Shown here: positions 57,338 through 64,000 of the stretch, piece by piece | How the letters are laid out: each line of letters opens with the position of its first letter | Numbering within the stretch: the stretch's first letter is position 1 | Assembly: GCF_015832195.1 (NCBI RefSeq) | Contig: NW_024037374.1 | Coordinates: 4,565,331 to 4,629,330 of the forward strand | DNA length: 64,000 nucleotides | DNA from: Motacilla alba alba | Lineage: Eukaryota; Chordata; Aves; Passeriformes; Motacillidae | Direction of reading: 5' to 3' | Translations under genes and position numbers: made by a program | The notes under the pieces: model-generated | Told to the model about the DNA's origin: nothing | Database searches by the model: none | Seen by the model: the letters and a program-made list of their open reading frames with translations, nothing else

Positions 57338-58035
57338 TGTCCTAGTTTAGGGCAAATTTGGGAGAAAACCTGCAAAAGGAGGCCCCTCCAGAAAGCAAAC
57401 CCACACAGCCCCTCCCTCCAACCGGTTCGGGAAGGATTCCTCGGAGAGAAGTGGAAAGAACCTGTTTATTTAACAGGCACAGCACCCCCAGCACACAGAA
57501 TGAACAATACCAGATGATAACACTCCTTCACCACTCTGAAAAGGATGACAAATTCAGAAAGTCTCTCTTGGGGGGTGGTTGCTCTGTTGTCAGTCCCTCC
57601 GGCGCTGGAGATGGCTGATACAAGCCACGAGGTGCAAGCTCTCGGTGTTTCCAGGTCCCAGTGCAGAGCAGGTTGGAGTAGTTCCAAAAAGGGAAGGAAA
57701 AAAAGAAAAAAAAAAAAGGGAAAAAAAAAACAGTCCAGAGAAAAAAATTGGACTGCTTAGCTAAACTAGCTAATGAGCAGAAGCAGAAGCAAAAGCAAGA
57801 GCGAAGCAGGAGCAAGCAGAAGCCAGAGCAAAGCAAAAAGCCCAGCAAAAAGCAAAAGCCGCACTATGTACTCCCTGTCTCTGTGTCCCGCCAGCCTTGG
57901 GGGAGCGGGCTGATAACAAAACCCAAAACAAAACATTCACTCTTCAGAGCCAGTCTTGGAGGCACAGAACATAATATCCAGCATAAACAGAACACACAAA
58001 TGGGGATACAAGCATCATAACGTCACCCTAGGACA
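57338..58035 (-). repeat. 3' LTR of the young ERVL, 698 bp
   Basis: Ends are an 8-bp perfect inverted repeat, TGTCCTAG...CTAGGACA. AATAAA at 57465-57470. A degenerate GCTTTTGCTTCTGCT-like run (about 57776-57862) lies in the U3/R part. Confidence 0.95.
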
Positions 58036-58052
58036 TTCCACCCCTTATCCCC
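58036..58052 (-). promoter_or_regulatory. Polypurine tract of the young ERVL
   Basis: GGGGATAAGGGGTGGAA on the minus strand, directly before the 3' LTR start TGTCC. Primes plus-strand DNA synthesis. Confidence 0.9.
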
Positions 58053-58399
58053 ATATCATCAACATACCACACATCATGCATTTTATTCAAGTAAAACTTC
58101 CATCCATTACCCCCAAAAATTACAAGCTATACCCATCATGCCCTCATCGCATCCCCACACCGGACCACTGAATCCAGGCCCCATACCACAGAGCTGCAGG
58201 ATTCCCCACTTTCATTTTACTCACTCAAAACTCCATCTTTCACTTGCTCAAACCTTCAACACCTACCCATTTCCTTCTCCATCTTTCACTTGCTCAGACC
58301 TTTCACACTTACACATTTCTTTCTATCTCATGTCTGTATGGTTTAATGTACAGACAATGGCAGTAACATCCAACAAACAGTAATATTTTCATATCATTC
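58053..58399 (-). other. Non-coding gap where env would be
   Basis: About 350 bp between the integrase end and the polypurine tract. No frame resembling an envelope protein; the element is env-less. Confidence 0.8.
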
Positions 58400-59428
58400 T
58401 CACCCCACAATCAGATCTCCCTGAGGTACACATCGTGTTGTTCCATCTCTCTGCATTATCCACCATGTGCAACCTGGTCCCTGAGCGAAGACAACCCCAC
58501 GAATGGTTTTGTCTGTACTTGAGGCAGAATTGATCCACACGGTCTTCCCTAACAAACCCCTGACATGTACCACCGGGACTTTATCTCCATCTGTTATATT
58601 CAGGGACTCAGATTGGGCAGGACCTGCTCGGTTGGTGGAACCTCGGGTGTTAACTAACCAGGTGGCCTTTGCTAAATGCTGCTCCCAATTTTTGAAAGAT
58701 CCCCCACCCAAGGCTTTCAACTGGGTTTTTAACAGTCCATTGTACCTCTCCACTTTGCCTGCAGCTGGTGCATGGTAGGGGATATGGTACACCCACTCAA
58801 TGCCATGTTCTCTGGCCCAGGTGTTGATAAGGCTGTTCTTGAAATGAGTCCCGTTGTCTGACTCAGTCCTCTCAGGGGTACCATGCCTCCAAAGGACCTG
58901 CTTTTCAAGGCCCAGGATGGTGTTCTGGGCTGTAGCATGAGACACAGGGTAGGTTTCCAACCATCCTGTAGTGGCTTCTACCATGGTCAGCACGTAGCGC
59001 TTGCCTTGGCGTGTCTGGGGCAGTGTGATGTAGTCAATCTGCCAGGCCTCTCCATACTTGTACTTGGACCACCGCCCACCATACCACAGGGGCTTCACTC
59101 GCTTGGCCTGCTTGATGGCAGCACACGTCTCACAGTCATGGATGACCTGCGAAATACTGTCCATGGTTAAATCCACCCCTCGGTCTTGTGCCCACTTACA
59201 GGTGGCATCTCTACCCTGATGACCTGAGGCATCATGGGCCCATCGAGCTAGGAATAACTCTCCCTTATGTTCCCAATCTAGATCTATCTTGGACACTCCT
59301 ATCTTTGAAGCCTGGTCTACCTGCTCATTGTTTTGGTGCTCCTCATTCGCTCTGCTCTTGGGGACATGGGCATCCACATGGCGGACCTTCACAGGTAGCC
59401 TCCCACCCTGGTAGCGATGTCTTTCCAC
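58400..59428 (-). CDS. ERVL integrase (pol C-terminal part)
   Basis: 342 residues. Zinc-binding HHCC domain: H65, H70, C99, C102. Catalytic core with D132 (QIDYITLP), D191 (SDNGTHF) and E227 (KVERYNG), the exact D,D-35-E spacing. It ends with an SH3-like C-terminal region (WWIMQRDGTTRCVP). Integrase joins viral cDNA to host DNA. This frame is shifted by one base from the RNase H frame upstream, and the two overlap at 59389-59428, so pol cannot be read through here without a frameshift. The start ATG is only the first in this frame, not a true initiation site. The integrase itself has no stop. Confidence 0.93.
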   Translation of the reverse strand: MERHRYQGGRLPVKVRHVDAHVPKSRANEEHQNNEQVDQASKIGVSKIDLDWEHKGELFLARWAHDASGHQGRDATCKWAQDRGVDLTMDSISQVIHDCETCAAIKQAKRVKPLWYGGRWSKYKYGEAWQIDYITLPQTRQGKRYVLTMVEATTGWLETYPVSHATAQNTILGLEKQVLWRHGTPERTESDNGTHFKNSLINTWAREHGIEWVYHIPYHAPAAGKVERYNGLLKTQLKALGGGSFKNWEQHLAKATWLVNTRGSTNRAGPAQSESLNITDGDKVPVVHVRGLLGKTVWINSASSTDKTIRGVVFAQGPGCTWWIMQRDGTTRCVPQGDLIVG

Positions 59429-61320
59429 TCTTCAGCAGCCCAAATTGGTTTCCCTCTACGCTGCCAATTAGTCTTTTTCCACCTTTCCAGCCATCCCCAC
59501 AGAGCATTGGCTACCATCCATGAGTCAGTGTAGAGGTAGAGCTTTGGCCACTTCTCTCTTTCAGCAATGTCCAGGGCCAGCTGTATAGCTTTGAGTTCCG
59601 CAAATTGGCTCGATCCACCTTCTCCTTCGATAGCTTGTGCAACCTGTCGTGTGGGGCTCCATACGGCTGCTTTCCACTTCCGATTCATTCCAACGATGCG
59701 ACAGGACCCATCAGTGAAAAGAGCATAGCGTGTTTCCTCTGGGAGCAGTTGGTTATATGGTGGAGCTTCTTCAGCCCGTGTCACTGGTTCTTGTTCTTCG
59801 TCTGTGACACCAAAACTTTCACCTTCGGGCCAATTTGTAATTACCTCCAAAATCCCAGGGCGATTCAGTTTACCTATATGGGCGCACTGTGTGATAAGAG
59901 CAATCCACTTGCTCCATGTAGCACTGGTGGCATGGTGGGTGGAAGGAACCTTCCCTTTGAACATCCACCCCAGCACTGGCAGTCGGGGTGCCAGGAGGAG
60001 TTGTGCTTCTATACCAATCACTTCTGAGGCAGCTTGGACTCCTTCACAGGCAGCTAAGATCTCTTTCTCTATTGGAGTGTAGTTAGATTCAGACCCTCTG
60101 TAGCTTCGACTCAAAAATCCCAGTGGTCGACCCCGAGTCTCCCCAGGCACCTTCTGCCAAAGACTCCAAGACAGACCATGGTTCCCGGCTGCAGAGTAGA
60201 GCATGTTTCTCACCTCTGGTCCTGTCCTGACCGGGCCAAGGGCTACTGCATGAGCAATCTCCTGCTTGATCTGGGCAAAGGCTTGTTGCTGCTCAGGGCC
60301 CCAGTGGAAATTGTTCTTCTTCCGGGTGACCAGGTAAAGAGGGCTCACAATCTGACTGTACTCGGGAATGTGCATTCTCCAAAAGCCTATGGCACCTAGG
60401 AAAGCTTGTGCCTCCTTCTTATTGGTCGGTGGAGACATTGCTGTGATCTTGTTGATAACATCCATAGGAATCTGACGCCGACCATCTTGCCACTTTACTC
60501 CTAGGAACTGAATCTCACGAGCTGGTCCCTTTACTTTGCTCTTTTTGATGGCAAAACCAGCTCCCAGGAGGATTCGGATTATTTTCTCTCCTTTCTCAAA
60601 CACTTCTGCAGCTGTGTTCCCCCATACAATGATGTCATCAATATATTGTAGATGTTCTGGAGCCTCACCCTTTTCTAGTGCACTCTGGATCAGTCCATGG
60701 CAGATGGTGGGGCTGTGCTTCCACTCCTGGGGCAGTCGGTTCCAGGTGTACTGCACTCCCCTCCACGTGAAGGCAAACTGAGGCCTGCATTCTGCTGCCA
60801 GAGGAATGGAGAAAAATGCATTGGCAATATCGATAGTGGCAAAGCAATTCACTGCCTTGGACTCCAGCTCGTACTGGAGCTCTAATATGTCTGGCACGGC
60901 AGCACTCAGTGGTGGAGTCACTTCATTCAATGCACGGTAGTCCACCGTCAATCTCCATTCTCCTTCAGATTTACGCACAGGCCAAATAGGGCTATTAAAG
61001 GGTGAGTGGGTCTTGCTGACCACCCCTTGGCTCTCCAGCTCTTGGATCATCTTATGGATGGGAATCACAGCATCTCGAGTGGTTCTATACTGTCGACGAT
61101 GCACTGTGGAAGTGACAATTGGTACCTGTTGCTCTTCTCCCTTCAGAAGTCCTACTGTACATGGATTCTCGGACAGTCCACGCAAGGTGTTCATTTGCTG
61201 GACACCCTCTGTCGCTACAGCTGCTATCCCAAATGCCCACTTGAGTCCTTTTGGGTCTTTGAAATACCCACTTCGGAGATAATCTATGCCCAAAATACAT
61301 GGGGCCTCTGGGCCAGTCAC
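59389..61320 (-). CDS. ERVL reverse transcriptase and RNase H
   Basis: 643 residues open from the first Met after an in-frame stop. RT: LTVDYRALNEV (about 125), TIDIANAFFSIP with D164, LPQEWKHSP (about 197) and the active-site box YIDD at 226-229. RNase H: FTDGSCR (about 547), FAELKAIQLAL and LYTDSWMVANALW hold the DEDD residues. These fit the ERVL (class III) family better than ERVK or ERV1. It copies the RNA genome and removes the RNA strand. The frame ends at 59389 after VGG, where the intact relatives continue into integrase: a single-base indel near 59400. Confidence 0.95.
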   Translation of the reverse strand: MTGPEAPCILGIDYLRSGYFKDPKGLKWAFGIAAVATEGVQQMNTLRGLSENPCTVGLLKGEEQQVPIVTSTVHRRQYRTTRDAVIPIHKMIQELESQGVVSKTHSPFNSPIWPVRKSEGEWRLTVDYRALNEVTPPLSAAVPDILELQYELESKAVNCFATIDIANAFFSIPLAAECRPQFAFTWRGVQYTWNRLPQEWKHSPTICHGLIQSALEKGEAPEHLQYIDDIIVWGNTAAEVFEKGEKIIRILLGAGFAIKKSKVKGPAREIQFLGVKWQDGRRQIPMDVINKITAMSPPTNKKEAQAFLGAIGFWRMHIPEYSQIVSPLYLVTRKKNNFHWGPEQQQAFAQIKQEIAHAVALGPVRTGPEVRNMLYSAAGNHGLSWSLWQKVPGETRGRPLGFLSRSYRGSESNYTPIEKEILAACEGVQAASEVIGIEAQLLLAPRLPVLGWMFKGKVPSTHHATSATWSKWIALITQCAHIGKLNRPGILEVITNWPEGESFGVTDEEQEPVTRAEEAPPYNQLLPEETRYALFTDGSCRIVGMNRKWKAAVWSPTRQVAQAIEGEGGSSQFAELKAIQLALDIAEREKWPKLYLYTDSWMVANALWGWLERWKKTNWQRRGKPIWAAEEWKDIATRVGGYL

Positions 61321-61578
61321 AATAGGGTGTTTCTTCTACTCATTTCCCGTCAGGCTCACATCAGCTTCCACCAAAGTGAAATCCTGTGATCCCCCTGTCA
61401 CACCAGCAATAGAAACAGATTCTGTTCCCACATATCTTGATGGGATCAATGTGCACTGGGCACCAGTGTCAACCAAAGCCTTATACTCCTGTGGTTCTGA
61501 TGTGCCAGGCCAACGAATCCACACAGTCCAGAAAACACGATTTTCCCTAGCCTCTACCTGGCTAGAGGCAGGGCCCCT
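61321..61578 (-). CDS. ERVL protease region, in frame after gag stop
   Basis: Follows the gag TAG in the same frame. Contains ALVDTGAQCTLIPSRY, the retropepsin active-site loop, and a flap region. It ends in an in-frame TAG at 61336-61338, just before the RT frame. This stop is an inactivating mutation, since decayed relatives in the window do not carry it. Cleaves the Gag and Pol precursors. Confidence 0.88.
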
Positions 61579-63561
61579 CTAAGCCTGGCTATCCTTCTTT
61601 CCTTGGACGTATGTCTTGGAAGTTCCTTCAAGGGGATCGGACATGTCATCATCATCATCATACCTGGCAGTTCGGCTATGGGCGACTGGAGCTGCTTTCC
61701 TTCTGGTGGGACTTCCTCTCTGAGCCCTGTCTTCCTTCAATTCACGCACCTGTTGGGCCAGAGCAGCAGTAGATCTTCCATCCCATCTCTTCATGTTTTC
61801 TCCGCAATCACGCAGGAAGAACCACAGCTCAGTTCGTGGGGTGTACCTTCTCTCTCCATCTGGGGAACGTCTGTGTTGGGTACCAGAACCTCTGATCTGC
61901 ACTGCCGAGATTTGGAGAAGGTCTTCTTTAATCTCCTCTCTGAGCTTCTTATGATTCTCCTCTATCTTGTCCTCTAACTTCTGCAGACGTGTCTCCACCG
62001 CTGCGATTCTGGCGTGTGTTGGGCCATGTACAGCATCTGCATATGCTCGGAGCTTCCTTGCCATATCAAGCACGGTCTCATCCCTGTCATCCCGCTTCAT
62101 TATGGCCAAAGCAGAAGCATATTCATGTGGCCCAAGTCGTACGAGTTTTCGCCACATCACAGATGTGCATGGTACCAAGTCTGGATTCCTAGTTGTTATG
62201 TCATCTGAGAAGATAATCTCTGCCACTGCCATTTCTCTCAGGCGTTGAATCCCTTGTTCTATAGTCTTCCACTGGGTTTGTTGCATATAGAGATCATCTG
62301 CACACCGGTACCTTTGTGCAACACTATCCAAGACCCGTGCCCAGAGGCTGTGAGGGTCAGCCCCCCTCATCATTCCTTGGTCGATGACAGGATCATGTGA
62401 CAGGGATCCCAAATGCCTCGCCTCAGTGCCATCCAGAATTGTAGCCTCGCCTGCAGCATCCCAAAGACGGACTAGCCAGCTAATTATGGATTCATCAGAT
62501 CGTCGGGTGTAATCCTTCCTTAGGCCACGGAGGTCCTTCAGGGAAAAGGACTCAATATTGGCTTCCGACCTTGCGCCTGTTGCTCTGACTCCTGATTTTA
62601 TGTCAGGAGGTGTTGAAGGTCCTTCTCCTGCATCATCATCATCATCCACTGGTCGATCGGTCTTGTCTGTGCACTTTCCACTTCTAGTGCTAGTAGCAAC
62701 AGCCATTGGTTGAGGTTTATTGTCTGGTTTAGCTGCTGGCTTCGAGCCTGGGGTGTTGGCTGCAGCCTGAGTGACTGGGATAGCTGTTGATTTATCTCTC
62801 TGCCCCCCTGCCTCTGACTGCTGCCCTACAGTATCTAGCAGTGTGCGATAAGCATATGCCAGGGCCCAGCACACTGCAATGATCTTTTTCTCTTTAGGGT
62901 CATCATGGTACTTCTCTCTCAGGTATTTCCCCACCTCAGCTGGGTCCTGAATGTGTTGATGGGGAAAGTCCCACACTATAGGGTCAGAGAATTCCTTCAG
63001 GATTTGGCCCATATCCTCCCATTTCCCACCCCACTCAGGATTTTCCATGCCTGGGTCTACTCCTGGGTCAGGGGTTTCATCACCCCGTCTAGAAATCTCA
63101 GCCCTCATTCTAGAAAAGCTGCAGACTGTATAGAGGAAGCTTACCAGATTAAATACCAGAAAGATGGTCTCTTTAACATTCAGGGGAAACTGAACATTCT
63201 CCAATAATGATGTGACAGATTCAGAGGAGAAGAGGGAAAGCAAAGGCTGAAAAGCCTCATTCTCTGCTCCTCCTTTAACAAACTGGATGCATAACCAAAG
63301 CCATGAACCATTCATACCTGGAACAGACCCCAGCATGTTTATAAACTTCTTACAAATCATTACCACCAAGCCCAGCAGGATAGCTATTCTAGTCACAGCC
63401 CCTCTGCTATAAAAACTACGTATTAGGGACAATACCAGAGCTATTTCTGGATAAGAAAATAAACCTAGGGACCATAGAGGTATTAAGATCTCAAAAAACC
63501 CTAGGGACCAGAAATGCATGCAAGCCCTCACCCCAAGAGACATTATGAATTCAAAAAACAT
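61579..63561 (-). CDS. ERVL Gag polyprotein, intact
   Basis: 660 residues, uninterrupted. Residues 1-75 are unusually hydrophobic, with two or three membrane-like stretches, and a further hydrophobic stretch lies near 130-150. A proline/serine/aspartate-rich linker (about 240-345) includes DDDDD. A capsid-like alpha-helical region lies at about 350-520, then a charged coiled coil (about 520-570, VETRLQKLEDKIEENHKK). The basic C-terminus (SPTRRKAAPVAH) carries a second DDDDD run. No CCHC zinc knuckle is seen, so RNA binding probably relies on the basic tail. It ends TAG followed by AGG GGC, and the pro-pol frame continues without a shift. This suggests stop-codon readthrough, as in gammaretroviruses, to make Gag-Pol. 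Confidence 0.9.
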   Translation of the reverse strand: MFFEFIMSLGVRACMHFWSLGFFEILIPLWSLGLFSYPEIALVLSLIRSFYSRGAVTRIAILLGLVVMICKKFINMLGSVPGMNGSWLWLCIQFVKGGAENEAFQPLLSLFSSESVTSLLENVQFPLNVKETIFLVFNLVSFLYTVCSFSRMRAEISRRGDETPDPGVDPGMENPEWGGKWEDMGQILKEFSDPIVWDFPHQHIQDPAEVGKYLREKYHDDPKEKKIIAVCWALAYAYRTLLDTVGQQSEAGGQRDKSTAIPVTQAAANTPGSKPAAKPDNKPQPMAVATSTRSGKCTDKTDRPVDDDDDAGEGPSTPPDIKSGVRATGARSEANIESFSLKDLRGLRKDYTRRSDESIISWLVRLWDAAGEATILDGTEARHLGSLSHDPVIDQGMMRGADPHSLWARVLDSVAQRYRCADDLYMQQTQWKTIEQGIQRLREMAVAEIIFSDDITTRNPDLVPCTSVMWRKLVRLGPHEYASALAIMKRDDRDETVLDMARKLRAYADAVHGPTHARIAAVETRLQKLEDKIEENHKKLREEIKEDLLQISAVQIRGSGTQHRRSPDGERRYTPRTELWFFLRDCGENMKRWDGRSTAALAQQVRELKEDRAQRGSPTRRKAAPVAHSRTARYDDDDDMSDPLEGTSKTYVQGKKDSQA

Positions 63562-63643
63562 GGCTATTAACTACTATATAACAACACAGAGTAATGGCAA
63601 CCAAAATGCACTCAAAACAGGGTTTTTTCCACTCTCTCACACT

Positions 63644-63661
63644 GCCTCACGTTGGGCGCCA
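63644..63661 (-). promoter_or_regulatory. Primer-binding site, tRNA-Lys type
   Basis: TGGCGCCCAACGTGAGGC on the minus strand, five bases after the 5' LTR. It differs at one base from the tRNA-Lys1,2 primer site used by some betaretroviruses. Relic D has a decayed version of the same site at about 22299-22312, so this is a family trait. Confidence 0.9.
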
Positions 63662-63666
63662 AATTT

Positions 63667-64000
63667 TGTCCTAGTTTAGGGCAAATTTGGGAGAAAACCT
63701 GCAAAAGGAGGCCCCTCCAGAAAGCAAACCCACACAGCCCCTCCCTCCAACCGGTTCGGGAAGGATTCCTCGGAGAGAAGTGGAAAGAACCTGTTTATTT
63801 AACAGGCACAGCACCCCCAGCACACAGAATGAACAATACCAGATGATAACACTCCTTCACCACTCTGAAAAGGATGACAAATTCAGAAAGTCTCTCTTGG
63901 GGGGTGGTTGCTCTGTTGTCAGTCCCTCTGGTGCTGGAGATGGCTGCTGCAAGCCACGAGGTGCAAGCTCTCGGTGTTTCCAGGTCCCAGTGCAGAGCAG
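63667..64000 (-). repeat. 5' LTR of the young ERVL, partial
   Basis: First 334 bp of the LTR as seen on the plus strand, aligning without gaps to 57338-57671 with four substitutions. The rest lies beyond the window. Confidence 0.97.

Larger units (their letters stand above)
57338..63999 (-). mobile_element. Young, nearly intact ERVL provirus
   Basis: Full provirus on the minus strand: 5' LTR (63667 to beyond 64000), primer site, gag, pro-pol, polypurine tract and 3' LTR (57338-58035). The visible 334 bp of the 5' LTR differs from the 3' LTR at four positions with no indel, so the insertion is fairly recent. Coding damage is light: one in-frame stop between protease and RT, and one frameshift between RNase H and integrase. 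There is no env, as usual for ERVL elements. The outer flank of the 5' LTR is outside the window, so the duplication cannot be checked. Confidence 0.95.

Noticed and set aside
58053..58399. An env gene between integrase and the 3' LTR of the young ERVL
   Set aside because: Only about 350 bp are available and no frame has signal peptide, fusion or transmembrane features.

Overview
The window reads as a bird nuclear genome, most likely a passerine, in a gene-poor, repeat-rich part of a small GC-rich chromosome. The evidence is a TLR21-type Toll-like receptor (a family of birds, fish and amphibians), CR1 LINE fragments on both strands, many avian-style ERVL- and ERVK-like LTR elements, and GC-rich minisatellites beside CpG-island-like segments. 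There is no prokaryotic gene organisation.

Layout. 0.5-2.8 kb: the last two exons of a strongly diverged CENP-A gene (centromeric histone H3), with a solo LTR inserted in its probable 3' UTR. 3.0-3.4 kb: a GC-box cluster with an 18-bp minisatellite. 4.8-11.1 kb: retroviral relics, several LTRs, and a degenerate satellite of about 186 bp in both orientations. 11.1-12.9 kb: an ERVL pol relic. 13.0-15.0 kb: exon-like blocks of an unidentified multi-pass membrane protein on the minus strand. 16.2-19.4 kb: an intact single-exon TLR21 ORF whose C-terminal tail is built from a DNA tandem repeat. 19.9-21.2 kb: possible exons of a secreted protein. 21.65-28.45 kb: a decayed but nearly full-length ERVL on the plus strand, with further LTRs inside. 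28.65-29.39 kb: a long polypurine microsatellite. 30.9-36.2 kb: CR1 elements carrying a stack of LTR insertions, including a 1.7-kb non-autonomous LTR element that contains a 7SL-RNA-like segment. 37.3-42 kb: an LTR, CpG-island-like promoter DNA, E-box-bearing repeats and a 61-bp minisatellite with a TATAAAT in every unit. 43.5-46.9 kb: AT-rich DNA. 46.9-55.5 kb: an LTR, unresolved GC-rich DNA, and an old ERVL interrupted by three solo LTRs. 57.34-64.0 kb: a young, almost intact ERVL on the minus strand; the window ends inside its 5' LTR.

How the parts relate. Only TLR21 is a complete, convincing host coding sequence. CENP-A is partial because its 5' exons lie upstream of the window. The dominant process is nested retroelement insertion. 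For many insertions the order can be read from target-site duplications: 5 bp for the ERVL-like LTRs, 6 bp for the ERVK-like ones and 4 bp for one ERV1-like LTR. All identifications come from reading the sequence and knowledge of the families; no database search was run.
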